Part shown: piece after piece, positions 1 to 7,827 of the stretch
How positions within the stretch are numbered: the first letter of the stretch is position 1
Layout: each line of letters opens with the position of its first letter
Assembly (NCBI GenBank): GCA_031275955.1
Contig: JAISNZ010000021.1
Location: 1-26,037 of the forward strand
Length of the DNA stretch: 26,037 nucleotides
Direction: 5' to 3'
DNA from: Desulfovibrio sp.
GTDB lineage: Bacteria > Desulfobacterota > Desulfovibrionia > Desulfovibrionales > Desulfovibrionaceae
Translations under genes and position numbers: made by a program
Notes under the pieces: model-generated
The model's database searches: none
The model's input: the letters and a program-made list of their open reading frames with translations, nothing else
What the model was told of the DNA's origin: nothing

Positions 1-819
1 GTGGATGACCTGGGGATTGAGGCCGAGGACGCGCAGGGCCTTCACCCCGCCTATGCCCAGAAGGATTTCCTGCCAGAGGCGCATTTCCAGGGTGCCGCCG
101 TACAGCCGGGAGGTAATCGGGCGGAATTCCGGCGGATTTTCGGCGATGTTGGTGTCCAGAAGGTAGAGGTGGATGCGTCCGACCCTGGCCAGCCAGATTT
201 GCGCCACCAGGGGACGATCCCCGATGGCAAGGTAGACCTTGGCAGGCTCGTTCTGGGGTGTGTGGGCCTTCTGCAGGGGCATCTGCTCAAAATCATAATC
301 GGGATAGCGTTCCTGCTGCCAGCCGTCCGGGGTCATATACTGGCGGAAATACCCCTGGGCGTAGGCGAAACCGATGCCCACCAGGGGGACATTGAGATCG
401 CTCGCGGATTTCAGGTGGTCTCCCGCCAGGATGCCCAGCCCGCCGGAATAGATGGGCAGGCAGAGGCTGACGCCGAATTCCAGGCTGAAATAGGCGACGG
501 CCGGGTTTCCGGGGGCGACGCCCTCAAAGCGGCAGGAGGAGGGGGCGGAGATATAGTTGCGCAGGGAAGCCGCCAGGAGGCTCAGGCGTTCGCCGTAAAT
601 CCTGTCGGCGGCGAGGGAATTGAAGCGTTCCTGGGAGACATGGTTCAGCATCCAGACGGGGTTTTTTTCGCTTTCGAGCCAGAGCGGCGGGTCAATATCG
701 GCAAAAAGCTGTTCCAGATCGTTATTCCAGGCGAACCAATAATTATTGGCCAGAAACCGGAGGGGTTCCAGGGAGGGGGGCAGCTTGGGGATAACGGAAA
801 AGGTCTGGAGGGCGTGCAT
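1..819 (-). CDS. glgP: Alpha-glucan (glycogen/maltodextrin) phosphorylase, N-terminal part
   Basis: The first 273 residues of an alpha-glucan phosphorylase; the rest lies beyond the left edge. The enzyme releases glucose-1-phosphate from glycogen-type glucans in the cytoplasm using pyridoxal phosphate. The N-terminus (NNYWFAWNNDLEQLF, residues 25-39) matches the short phosphorylase subfamily (alpha-glucan phosphorylase, with DUF3417-like N-terminus), not the long animal/E. coli type. YFSLEFG (110-116) and the Gly-rich SGGLGILAGDHLKSASD (125-141) are highly conserved in this subfamily. The ATG at 819 is preceded by AGAGGA at good spacing. The catalytic C-terminal domain with the PLP lysine is not in the window, so integrity cannot be judged. 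It is transcribed divergently from dut. Confidence 0.9.
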   Translation of the reverse strand, partial: MHALQTFSVIPKLPPSLEPLRFLANNYWFAWNNDLEQLFADIDPPLWLESEKNPVWMLNHVSQERFNSLAADRIYGERLSLLAASLRNYISAPSSCRFEGVAPGNPAVAYFSLEFGVSLCLPIYSGGLGILAGDHLKSASDLNVPLVGIGFAYAQGYFRQYMTPDGWQQERYPDYDFEQMPLQKAHTPQNEPAKVYLAIGDRPLVAQIWLARVGRIHLYLLDTNIAENPPEFRPITSRLYGGTLEMRLWQEILLGIGGVKALRVLGLNPQVIH

Positions 820-856
820 GGATTTTCCTCTGTCTGCGGTGTGAGGGGATTCGTCT

Positions 857-885
857 TTGACTTGCCCGCGGCGCTTGCGTACCAT
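857..885 (+). promoter_or_regulatory. Candidate sigma-70 promoter for dut-argD
   Basis: TTGACT (857-862) and TACCAT (880-885) are separated by 17 bases, in the divergent gap between glgP and dut. The -35 matches consensus at five of six positions and the -10 at four. Transcription would start near 892, giving a leader of about 110 bases. This is a pattern match only. Confidence 0.4.
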
Positions 886-1000
886 GCGCCGTATCTTCGC
901 GCCCAGCAAGTCCCGCGGCGCGTCCTGCAAGGCCGCGCTGCGCGCGGCGGTCTTCTTTCCCGATCGTCACGTCTGCCCATTCTTCCACAGGAGCGTTCCG

Positions 1001-1480
1001 GTGACAAGTCTTTCTCTCGCTTCCCCCGATATTTGCTTTCAATTCCTTGAGCGCGCGGCGGAAATCTATGGCCGGGACGGGTTGCTCCGGGCGACCCCGG
1101 GGGCTGTGGGGGTGGATTTGCGTTCCTGCGCGGAGCGGGAGGAACCCATTCCTCCCGGCGAACGCCGTCTTATCGGCACCGGCATCGCCATTGAGCCTAT
1201 GGCGCCGGGGATCGCCGGTTTTGTCTATTCCCGCAGCGGCCTTGGCGGCCTTACGGGCATTGTCGTGGCCCAGGGGGTCGGGGTGATCGACCCCGACTAC
1301 CGGGGAGAAATCCGGGTGCCGCTCTTGAATACGGGGCGGGAAGTCTATATGGTGCATCCGGGAGAGAGGATCGCCCAGCTTGTCTTTCAGCCCTTCTGCC
1401 GGCCGGTATTCCGGGAGGTCGCGCGTCTGGGCGGGACTAAGAGAGGAAGCGGCGGATTCGGGCATACCGGCAGGAAATAG
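1001..1480 (+). CDS. dut: Deoxyuridine 5'-triphosphate nucleotidohydrolase (dUTPase)
   Basis: A homotrimeric-type dUTPase of 159 residues, hydrolysing dUTP to dUMP and pyrophosphate, which keeps uracil out of DNA and feeds dTMP synthesis. All five family motifs are visible: AVGVDLRS (35-42), YSRSGLGG (76-83), GVGVIDPDYRGEI (92-104, with the catalytic Asp region), GERIAQLV (121-128) and the C-terminal P-loop-like RGSGGFGHTG (148-157). The frame is open further upstream to 857, but I chose the GTG at 1001: AGGAG lies about 7 bases before it, and the resulting length is normal for the family. argD follows 59 bases later on the same strand, so co-transcription is likely. Confidence 0.93.
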   Translation: MTSLSLASPDICFQFLERAAEIYGRDGLLRATPGAVGVDLRSCAEREEPIPPGERRLIGTGIAIEPMAPGIAGFVYSRSGLGGLTGIVVAQGVGVIDPDYRGEIRVPLLNTGREVYMVHPGERIAQLVFQPFCRPVFREVARLGGTKRGSGGFGHTGRK

Positions 1481-1539
1481 AGCCTTTTTCCGGGTACGCG
1501 CCGTGCAGGGGAATGGCTCTCGCCCCAAGGAGGATCGAT

Positions 1540-2760
1540 ATGGCGCAGACAAGTTTGGACCACTTGCGGCAGGAGGAGGAAGATCTGCTCCTTAGGACTT
1601 ACGGGCGCTATCCCATCGCCGTGGCCAGAGGGAAGGGGACCCGCCTCTGGGACTATGCGGGCAGGGAATATGTGGATCTGCTTTCGGGCATTGCCGTCAT
1701 CGCCCTGGGGCATTGCCACCCGGAAGTGACCGAGGCCATCGCCAGGCAGGCGGGAAGACTGGTCCATGTCAGCAACCTGTTCTACCAGCAGGAACAACTG
1801 GTTCTGGCCAGGGCGCTTCTGGATACGGCCCATTTCGGAAAGGTCTTTTTCTGCAATTCCGGGGCGGAGGCCAACGAGGCCGCCATCAAGCTGGCCCGGC
1901 GCTACCAGCAGCGGGTCAGGATGCGGGACGCCTATGAAATCATTACCTTTGAGGGCGCCTTTCACGGCCGCACCCTGGCCACGGTGGCCGCCACGGGACA
2001 GGCCCGCTTCAGCGACGGTTTCTCCCCCCTGCCCGAAGGCTTTCGCCAGGTTCCCTGGGGGGATCTGGAGGCCCTGGAAGCCGCCGTCAGTGAAAAGACC
2101 GCGGGAATCCTCCTGGAAATCGTCCAGGGAGAAGGCGGCATCCGGCCGGCTACGCCCGCCTTTGCCGCCGGGGTTGCGGACATCTGCGCAAGGCGCGGCG
2201 TTCTTTTCCTTGTGGACGAGGTCCAATGCGGCCTTGGCCGCACCGGAAAATGGTGGGCCTTTCAGCATTTCGGCCTTGCCCCGGATATCCTGAGCACGGC
2301 CAAGGCCCTGGCCGGCGGCCTGCCCATGGGGGCCGTCATGAGCACCGACGAGGCGGCTGCGGGATTTGCCGCGGGCAGCCACGCGAGCACCTTCGGGGGC
2401 GGAGCCCTGGTCTCCGCGGCGGCGGCCAAGGTTCTGGAGATCATCGCCCGCGACAGGCTGCCGGAGCGGGCGGCGGAACTCGGCGCCTGGGCCATGGATC
2501 GCTTCAGGGCCTCTGGCCGGGCCTGCCCCGGATGCATCCGCGAGGTGCGCGGGCTGGGCCTGATGATCGGCATAGAACTGGCGGTTCCCGGCAAGGAGGT
2601 CTGGTCGGCCCTGCTGGAGAAAGGCTTTATCCTGAATCTGACCCAGGACACGATCCTGCGCCTGCTGCCGCCCCTGACCATCGAAAAGGCCGACCTGGAA
2701 GCCTTTGCCCAGGCCCTGGAGGAAGTGCTGACCCGTCACCGGCAGAGCAAGGGGCATTGA
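1540..2760 (+). CDS. argD: Acetylornithine aminotransferase (class III, PLP-dependent)
   Basis: A 406-residue fold-type I, class III aminotransferase, most likely acetylornithine aminotransferase of arginine synthesis (N-acetylglutamate semialdehyde plus glutamate to N-acetylornithine plus 2-oxoglutarate). Such enzymes may also serve as succinyl-diaminopimelate aminotransferase in lysine synthesis. Visible hallmarks are the phosphate-binding SGAEANE (107-113), FHGRT (141-145), the cofactor Asp in LVDEVQ (D226) and the Schiff-base lysine in STAKALAGG (K255). An in-frame ATG exists at 1513. The start at 1540 is preferred because AAGGAGG ends about 7 bases before it. The gene probably forms a unit with dut. 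A strong hairpin follows at 2775. The exact substrate within the class III family is inferred from overall similarity to ArgD. Confidence 0.87.
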   Translation: MAQTSLDHLRQEEEDLLLRTYGRYPIAVARGKGTRLWDYAGREYVDLLSGIAVIALGHCHPEVTEAIARQAGRLVHVSNLFYQQEQLVLARALLDTAHFGKVFFCNSGAEANEAAIKLARRYQQRVRMRDAYEIITFEGAFHGRTLATVAATGQARFSDGFSPLPEGFRQVPWGDLEALEAAVSEKTAGILLEIVQGEGGIRPATPAFAAGVADICARRGVLFLVDEVQCGLGRTGKWWAFQHFGLAPDILSTAKALAGGLPMGAVMSTDEAAAGFAAGSHASTFGGGALVSAAAAKVLEIIARDRLPERAAELGAWAMDRFRASGRACPGCIREVRGLGLMIGIELAVPGKEVWSALLEKGFILNLTQDTILRLLPPLTIEKADLEAFAQALEEVLTRHRQSKGH

Positions 2761-2774
2761 AGATGTATGCTTTG

Positions 2775-2808
2775 CGCGGCAAGGATTTGCAGGCAAAACC
2801 TTGCCGCG
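2775..2808. terminator. Hairpin between convergent argD and hemW
   Basis: A perfect 10-bp inverted repeat, CGCGGCAAGG (2775-2784) and CCTTGCCGCG (2799-2808), with a 14-base loop. It starts 14 bases after the argD stop and lies 30 bases past the hemW stop on the other strand. No T-tract follows on either strand, so it is not a textbook intrinsic terminator, but its position between converging genes suggests bidirectional transcription end or 3'-end protection. Confidence 0.55.
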
Positions 2809-2816
2809 GGATTGCC

Positions 2817-2837
2817 CCCGGACGAATGTGATCCGGG
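2817..2837 (+). terminator. Second small hairpin before the hemW stop
   Basis: CCCGGA (2817-2822) and TCCGGG (2832-2837) form a 6-bp stem with a 9-base loop, followed on the plus strand by ATTATTTCAG, a weak T-rich stretch that runs into the end of hemW. It may act with the larger hairpin upstream to end argD transcription. Confidence 0.35.
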
Positions 2838-2838
2838 A

Positions 2839-3999
2839 TTATTTCAGTCTGGCGAAAAAATGGGCCAGAATGGTGTCGGAGACCAGCATTCCGGAACGGG
2901 TGAGGCGGAAGGCTCCCCGGCGGGTGGCGGCAAGGCCGTTCTGTTGCAGGGGGAAAATCAGGGAGGCGTAGTCCTTGAGAAAGGAGCGGCCGGTCAGGGC
3001 CTTCCATTCCTGGAGGCGTAGCCCCTTGTTCAGCCGCAGGCGCAGCAGGAGCAGTTCCCTGAGGCGGGTGGGGAGATCCAGTTCCTCGGCGCCGGCATCC
3101 GGGCTTCCGGACCGGACGGCCTTTCGCCAGGCGGCCGGATCGGCGGGGTTGGTCCAGCGGCGGCCGGCGAGGGTGGAAGTTGCGGACGGCCCCAGGCCCA
3201 GGTACTCGCGTCCCTCCCAGTAGCCGAGATTGTGGCGGCAGGCAAAGCCCATGCGGGCGAAATTGGAAATCTCGTACTGCATGAACCCCTGGCTTTCCAG
3301 AAAATCCGCCCCGGCCAGGTATTGGGATGCCTGCTCCCGTTCCAGAGGAAGGGTCAGACGGCCGTCCGCGCAGGCTTCAGCCAGGGGGGTTCCCTCCTCC
3401 AGGGTCAGCCCGTAAGCGGAAATATGGTCCGGTTGCAAAGCGACCGCCTGCCTGAGCTGACGCAGCCACTGCATCTGGGATTGTCCGCTCCCCTGTCCCG
3501 GCAGGCCCCACATGAAGTCCAGGCTGAGATTGGCGATGCCGGCGTCCCGCGCCAGATCGCAGGCCTGGGCAGCCTCCCGGGCGCTGTGGGCGCGGCCGAG
3601 CATCCGAAGGACGTCATCCTCCAGGCTCTGCACTCCCAGGGAGAGGCGGTTGACCCCCGTCTTGCGCAGGCCGTACAGCCAGCCCGGAGCCAGGGCGGAT
3701 TCCGGGTTGGCCTCCAGGGTGATTTCCGCCGCTGCCTCCAGGGCAAAGACGGATCGCGCCCGCTCCAGGATGCCCGCCAGGGCTTCCGGCGGCAGCAGGC
3801 TGGGGGTGCCGCCGCCGAAAAAGAGGGTCTCCACGCGCGCCCGCCCCAGGCGTTCCCCCCACAGGGTCATTTCCCCCAGGAGCGTCGCCAGATAGGCGGA
3901 GATCTCCCTGTGTCCCGCCGCGCCTTCCAGGGGCAGGGAGGCGAAGGCGCAGTACCGGCATCTGCGGCGGCAGAAGGGCACATGGATATAGAGAAGCAC
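2839..3999 (-). CDS. hemW: Radical SAM heme chaperone HemW (HemN-like)
   Basis: A 386-residue radical SAM protein of the HemN/HemW branch. The N-terminus carries the cluster motif CRRRCRYC (C10, C14, C17), directly after YIHVPFC, which is typical of HemW. The lack of the extra N-terminal region of true oxygen-independent coproporphyrinogen III oxidase (HemN), with only three cluster cysteines followed by YCAF, favours the HemW heme chaperone over HemN. FFGGGTPSLL and the C-terminal HemN-type domain (HNLGYWEGREYLGLGPSA) are also present. Translation starts at a GTG with a G-rich Shine-Dalgarno stretch. The gene begins 2 bases after the queH stop, so it is the last gene of the rng-queH-hemW operon. 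Confidence 0.88.
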   Translation of the reverse strand: MLLYIHVPFCRRRCRYCAFASLPLEGAAGHREISAYLATLLGEMTLWGERLGRARVETLFFGGGTPSLLPPEALAGILERARSVFALEAAAEITLEANPESALAPGWLYGLRKTGVNRLSLGVQSLEDDVLRMLGRAHSAREAAQACDLARDAGIANLSLDFMWGLPGQGSGQSQMQWLRQLRQAVALQPDHISAYGLTLEEGTPLAEACADGRLTLPLEREQASQYLAGADFLESQGFMQYEISNFARMGFACRHNLGYWEGREYLGLGPSATSTLAGRRWTNPADPAAWRKAVRSGSPDAGAEELDLPTRLRELLLLRLRLNKGLRLQEWKALTGRSFLKDYASLIFPLQQNGLAATRRGAFRLTRSGMLVSDTILAHFFARLK

Positions 4000-4001
4000 G
4001 G

Positions 4002-4688
4002 CTATCCCCCCCAGGCCTTCCCGCCGTCCCGGGCATAGCGGTCATATTCGCTGTACAGGCAGCCGCAGTACTGCTGGCGGTAAATGCCCCAGGCCCTGGA
4101 GAGATCAACGCCTTCCTGCCAGAAAAGGCGCCAATCCTCATAGATAAAGCGCAGGCCGGAAGAGGCGGCCAGGCTTTCGGCCGTCCGCCGGATGCCTTCG
4201 TGATCCTGGTGCCGGGAATAGAGCAGGGAAGAAGAAAAGGCTTCAAAGCCTCTTTTCAGGGCGATCCGGACGGTCACCGCCAGGCGGATTCCCTGGCAGA
4301 GGGGACAGCGCTCCGCTTCCCGGCCGGCCATGAGCCGCAGCCAGAAGCGGGGGTCCACAGCCGGGGGAAGGCTCCCGGAAGGCGGCGGCCTCGTCGTCCG
4401 GGGAGAAGCGCAGGGCGCAATCTCAGGGGGCTGCGGGTACGCGGCCAGGGCCGCCCGCCCTTCTTCCTCCCAGTCCTGTTCCCAGCGGGGAAGGGCGTCC
4501 GCGGCAAGCAGGGGCGCGCGAAGGCGCCGGCATACCGCCGCGGCCCCTTCACGGCGGCGCAGATATTCCGCCAGGGGATGGATATTGGGGTTGAAGAAGA
4601 AGCCCGTGACCTCGTGCCCCGCAGCCAGCAGGCGGCGCAAGGCCATGATGCCGCAGGGTCCGCAGCACAGGTGCGTCAGGACGCGCAC
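4002..4688 (-). CDS. queH: Epoxyqueuosine reductase QueH (DUF208 family)
   Basis: A 228-residue QueH, the non-B12 enzyme that reduces epoxyqueuosine to queuosine in tRNA at the last step of Q synthesis. It has the N-terminal THLCCGPCG motif (C8, C9, C12), CPLCQGIRL (C128, C131), SSSLLYSRHQD and the C-terminal RQQYCGC motif (C208, C210), the Cys pattern known in the family for an iron-sulfur cluster and an adjacent metal site. I place the start at the GTG at 4688, whose G is the last base of the rng stop codon (TAGTG), implying translational coupling; the open frame upstream is a shadow of rng. A Pro/Arg-rich stretch of about 25 residues (88-112) looks like an insertion relative to the usual family sequence. 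Confidence 0.88.
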   Translation of the reverse strand: MRVLTHLCCGPCGIMALRRLLAAGHEVTGFFFNPNIHPLAEYLRRREGAAAVCRRLRAPLLAADALPRWEQDWEEEGRAALAAYPQPPEIAPCASPRTTRPPPSGSLPPAVDPRFWLRLMAGREAERCPLCQGIRLAVTVRIALKRGFEAFSSSLLYSRHQDHEGIRRTAESLAASSGLRFIYEDWRLFWQEGVDLSRAWGIYRQQYCGCLYSEYDRYARDGGKAWGG

Positions 4689-7411
4689 TATCCGTCCTGG
4701 CGTTTCAGCGTGATTTCCAGGCGCAGGCCGCTGTCTCTTTCCATCTCCAGAAGGCGTTCGCGTTTGTGATTGAGCAGGTACAGGGCCAGATCGGAATCGG
4801 CGGCATAGAGGAATTCCGACTGGCTGCCGGCCTGGGCGGCGCGCAATTCCCTGTGGATGTCGCGCAGGGCCTGCTGGCTGCGCCATTCGATATTCCGGCG
4901 CACCCCCGTGCCCTTGCAATGGGGGCACAGTTCCGTGCTGATGGAAATGGCCGAGGATCCGAGGCGCTGGCGGACAATTTCCAACATGCCGAAGGGGCCG
5001 ACCTTGCCCACGTCATAACGGGCGCGATCGTCCTTCATGCCGGCGCGCAGGGTCTTTTCCACCTCGCGCCAGTGGTTCTTGTCATGCATTTCAATAAAAT
5101 CCACCACCACCTGTCCGCCGATGTCGCGCAGGCGCAGCTGCAGGGGGATCATGCGGGCCGCTTCCAGGTTGGTGCGAAAGGCCATGTCTTCAAAATTGCT
5201 TTTGCCGCCGCTGCGGCCGGAGTTGATATCAATGGCGGTGAGGGCCTCGGTGGGATCGATGACCAGTTGTCCGCCCGAAGGCAGGGCGACTTCCCGCGAA
5301 TGGATCTGGTCCAGTTGGCGCTGCAGGTTGAAACGCTCCAGGAGGCTCTGGCCGCCGTCCTTGTGCAGATGCACAAGGCCCTGCTTGCGCGGAAAAAGGA
5401 TTTCCGTCAGTTCCGTCAGGGAAGAGAAGGTGTTTTCGTCATCAATCCAGATCTCGGCGATGTCGTCGGTGAGGTAATCACGGGCGGCGCGGGTGGTCAG
5501 ATCCATTTCCTGGTAAATGAGGCAGGGCGGTTTTTCCTCGGTGCCGCGCTTGCGCACGTCTTTCCAAAGGCGTTTCAGGTATTGCAGATCGCGCTGCAGG
5601 TTGGTCTTGCCGGCGCCCAGGCTCACAGTGCGCACAATGACCCCGAGTCCGGGACCGGGGTTCAGGCCTTCCAGGAGATCGCGCAGCCTTGCGCGTTCCT
5701 CTTCCTGTTCCACCTTGCGCGAAACGCCGATCTGTTCGCGGCCGGGGGTCAGCACCAGAAAACGGCCGGGCAGGGAAAGGTAGGTGGTGAGAAAGGCTCC
5801 TTTGGTGCCGGCTGGTTCCTTGACCACCTGGACCAGAAGTTCCTGCCCGACCTTGAGAACCTTCTGGATGGGCGGATATTTGTGCCCTTTGCCGGGGTCA
5901 TGGGTAACGTTGAAATATTCCGGATGGACTTCGTCAATCTGCAAAAAACCGTTTTTGGCGGCCCCGTAATTGACGAAAGCAGCCTGGAGGTTGGGATCCA
6001 CATTGTGGACAACGGCCTTGTAGATATTGCCCTTGCTCTTGGCCTGATGGATCATTTCCACATAGTATTCGCTGATCAGGCCTTCCTCGGCAATGATCAC
6101 CTCCACCTGTTCGCCCGTAAGGACGCTGACGAACATCTTGCGCCGGCCTTTCCGGCCGGACTCCGCCCCCTCCCCGGCCCGGCCCCGATCCCCGGCGCTT
6201 TTGCCGTTGCCGGTCTTTTCCCGCAGATCCAGGGCCTGGACAAGCTCTTCCTCCCCGGCAAGAGAACCGCCTCCCACCAAGGCTTCACGGGCATGAAACC
6301 CCGCGTCCGGAATGAGGGTCGGCGGGCCTGTTTCCGGAAGGGGAGAGGCGTCGGCGGCGACAGCCGGATCTTCGCTTTTTTTGCGGCCGCGTCCGCGGCG
6401 GCCGCGCGAGCGGCGTTTCTTTTCTCCCTTTCCGGCCTCGCCTTCCGGGGCGGCGTTTTCTTCGCCGCCGCTCCGCGGGGCGGCCTCCTGCCCGCTCATC
6501 TCCCCGGCGGGCGCATCCTCCGGCTCAGGCGGATCTGTCACGGCAGGAGAGGCTTCGGGCGCCGGCAGGGGAGGAACGCTCATCCCCCCGGCGGACGCAT
6601 CCTCCGGCATAAGCGAAACTGTTGCGGCAGTAGTTGTTTCTAGCGCCGGCAGGGGAGGAGCGGATCTCTGGGGGGCATAAAAGGGCGGCAGGGAAGAGAC
6701 AAGGGCCTCCTCCTCCGAAAGCGTTTTCCCGGCAGCATTGGGATCGGGCCGGACCCCGGGCCCTGATTGGACAGGGGGCTCAAGGGCGGGGCCGGACGCG
6801 GACGAATGGTCAGGGACAGGCGGCAGGAGCGGGACAGCGTGCGCCGCGTCCGGATCCGCGCTGTCGAAGGCGGAGCGGGCCTTTTGCCCGGGCGCGGCTT
6901 TCCGGGCCGGGGCCTTGCGGCCGGGAGAGCGGGAAGGGGCGGCGTCCGGGAGCTCCGTCCGCGAGGATCTTCCGGTCCTGGCGCGGGATTTGCTCCTGGC
7001 CGGTTCTTCGGCGGGGAGAGATCCGTTCTCTTCTCCGGAAGATCCGGCGGGGACAGGGAAGGAAAAATCTTCAGCGGCCGGTTCCTGCACGGGGGGGGAG
7101 GCCGCAAGGGCATCAGCCGGTTTCTCCGCAGGGGAGACGGCCGCAACGGCCCCGGCCGGTTTCTCCGCGGCGGTCTTTTTCGCCGCGGAGGATCTCCTGC
7201 CCCTGGCCTTTGCGGCGGGCGGGAGTTTTTCGGCCTCAGGGGATGTCTTTTCCTCTCTGGGGGAAGCGGTCTTTCTCGGCATCCGCGCGGCGGACGCCGG
7301 GCGGGGGGAGGTTGCGGCGCCTTCGGCGGCCTTTTTTGCCGCGGGAGCGGCTGCGTCGGCAGAGGGCGCCTGGATGTCGGCAGGCGCGCTGGAACCCTTC
7401 GGGTCGGTCAT
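4688..7411 (-). CDS. rng: Ribonuclease E/G family protein with long N-terminal extension
   Basis: An endoribonuclease of 907 residues that would process rRNA and start mRNA decay. The core (426-907, about 482 residues, the size of RNase G) begins KMFVSVLTGEQVEVIIAEE, followed by an S1-type region (GNIYKAVVHNVDPNLQAAFVNYG). The two metal-binding Asp regions (ALTAIDINSGR and VVVDFIEM) and the zinc-link CPHCKGTG are all present, so it should be active. Residues 1-425 are low-complexity Ala/Pro/Glu sequence with Arg/Lys-rich patches (for example KKRRSRGRRGRGRKK just before the core) and a 28-residue tandem repeat. This replaces the C-terminal scaffold of E. coli RNase E with an N-terminal one. 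The ATG at 7411 has GAGGA about 7 bases upstream. It is the first gene of the rng-queH-hemW operon. Confidence 0.9.
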   Translation of the reverse strand: MTDPKGSSAPADIQAPSADAAAPAAKKAAEGAATSPRPASAARMPRKTASPREEKTSPEAEKLPPAAKARGRRSSAAKKTAAEKPAGAVAAVSPAEKPADALAASPPVQEPAAEDFSFPVPAGSSGEENGSLPAEEPARSKSRARTGRSSRTELPDAAPSRSPGRKAPARKAAPGQKARSAFDSADPDAAHAVPLLPPVPDHSSASGPALEPPVQSGPGVRPDPNAAGKTLSEEEALVSSLPPFYAPQRSAPPLPALETTTAATVSLMPEDASAGGMSVPPLPAPEASPAVTDPPEPEDAPAGEMSGQEAAPRSGGEENAAPEGEAGKGEKKRRSRGRRGRGRKKSEDPAVAADASPLPETGPPTLIPDAGFHAREALVGGGSLAGEEELVQALDLREKTGNGKSAGDRGRAGEGAESGRKGRRKMFVSVLTGEQVEVIIAEEGLISEYYVEMIHQAKSKGNIYKAVVHNVDPNLQAAFVNYGAAKNGFLQIDEVHPEYFNVTHDPGKGHKYPPIQKVLKVGQELLVQVVKEPAGTKGAFLTTYLSLPGRFLVLTPGREQIGVSRKVEQEEERARLRDLLEGLNPGPGLGVIVRTVSLGAGKTNLQRDLQYLKRLWKDVRKRGTEEKPPCLIYQEMDLTTRAARDYLTDDIAEIWIDDENTFSSLTELTEILFPRKQGLVHLHKDGGQSLLERFNLQRQLDQIHSREVALPSGGQLVIDPTEALTAIDINSGRSGGKSNFEDMAFRTNLEAARMIPLQLRLRDIGGQVVVDFIEMHDKNHWREVEKTLRAGMKDDRARYDVGKVGPFGMLEIVRQRLGSSAISISTELCPHCKGTGVRRNIEWRSQQALRDIHRELRAAQAGSQSEFLYAADSDLALYLLNHKRERLLEMERDSGLRLEITLKRQDG
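6494..6661 (-). repeat. 84-bp tandem repeat coding two 28-residue units in RNase E/G
   Basis: Two adjacent imperfect copies (6494-6577 and 6578-6661) encode PPLPALETTTAATVSLMPED... and PPLPAPEASPAVTDPPEPED..., each 28 residues, around residues 251-306 of the RNase E/G extension. The DNA of both begins GCTCAT and ends in CGCCGGCAGGGGAGGA-type sequence. This is likely a recent in-frame duplication in a disordered region. Confidence 0.75.
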
Positions 7412-7440
7412 TATGTTTCCTCAAAAGATAAAAATTTCTG

Positions 7441-7455
7441 CGGGCGATCCGCCCG
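7441..7455 (-). promoter_or_regulatory. Hairpin in the rng leader
   Basis: CGGGCG-ATC-CGCCCG is a perfect 6-bp stem with a 3-base loop, 30-44 bases before the rng ATG. On the rng strand it is followed within 10 bases by ATTTTTATCTTTT, so it could pause or attenuate transcription. RNase E mRNAs are known in other bacteria to be autoregulated through their leaders; whether this hairpin does so is unknown. Confidence 0.35.
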
Positions 7456-7661
7456 TGCGGGTATTCCGCGAAAACAGGGCCTGAGCGCGGCTAAAGGGCG
7501 TTCTCCCTTTTGACGGAAGCGGCGGCGGCCCCGAGGCCAAAAAAAATCTCTCCCCTGCCGCGCGCCTCGCGGGGCGTCGCCCCGGTGCGGGCTGGGGTAG
7601 GGCATGAAAACCTTTTTCCTCAAAAATAGCAAGAAAACGCTTGCGGAAATGCAGCGAGCAA

Positions 7662-7690
7662 ATAAAATGTCCTTGATTAGAGCATTTCAA
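7662..7690 (-). promoter_or_regulatory. Candidate promoter for the rng-queH-hemW operon
   Basis: On the minus strand TTGAAA (7690-7685) and TTTTAT (7667-7662) are 17 bases apart in an AT-rich patch. The -35 matches five of six consensus bases, the -10 four of six. It would give a leader of about 240 bases before rng. The -35 lies inside one of the TTTCA/TGA dyads. Pattern match only. Confidence 0.35.
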
Positions 7691-7800
7691 CTTTGAGATT
7701 ACCCATCAAGTTTTCTTTTGGTTACGCCCGCTCCGATGCTTAACAGCGCAAATAAATTGCGCTTGCGCCTTCGCGGCGGGCGTCAGCTCACGCGGTCGCC

Positions 7801-7827
7801 AGAGCAATTTCATTTTGAAATTGCTCT
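7801..7827. repeat. Perfect 12-bp palindrome with 3-base loop after aroE
   Basis: AGAGCAATTTCA (7801-7812), TTT, TGAAATTGCTCT (7816-7827), located 7 bases past the aroE stop. The stem is strong but no T-run follows on either strand, so it is either an unusual terminator or a dispersed palindromic element. The core TTTCA...TGAAA recurs in imperfect form at 7684-7699 and again at 15272-15285. Confidence 0.7.

Noticed and set aside
857..1000. An N-terminal extension of dUTPase from the in-frame upstream codons
   Set aside because: It lacks a ribosome binding site and family similarity, covers the candidate promoter, and the GTG at 1001 has a good Shine-Dalgarno.
1..1050. A 349-codon plus-strand open frame at the left edge
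   Set aside because: Antisense of the glgP gene, whose translation has strong phosphorylase motifs; it also runs into the dut start region.
4766..6643. A 625-codon plus-strand open frame opposite rng
   Set aside because: Low-complexity antisense shadow of the RNase E/G gene with no family features.
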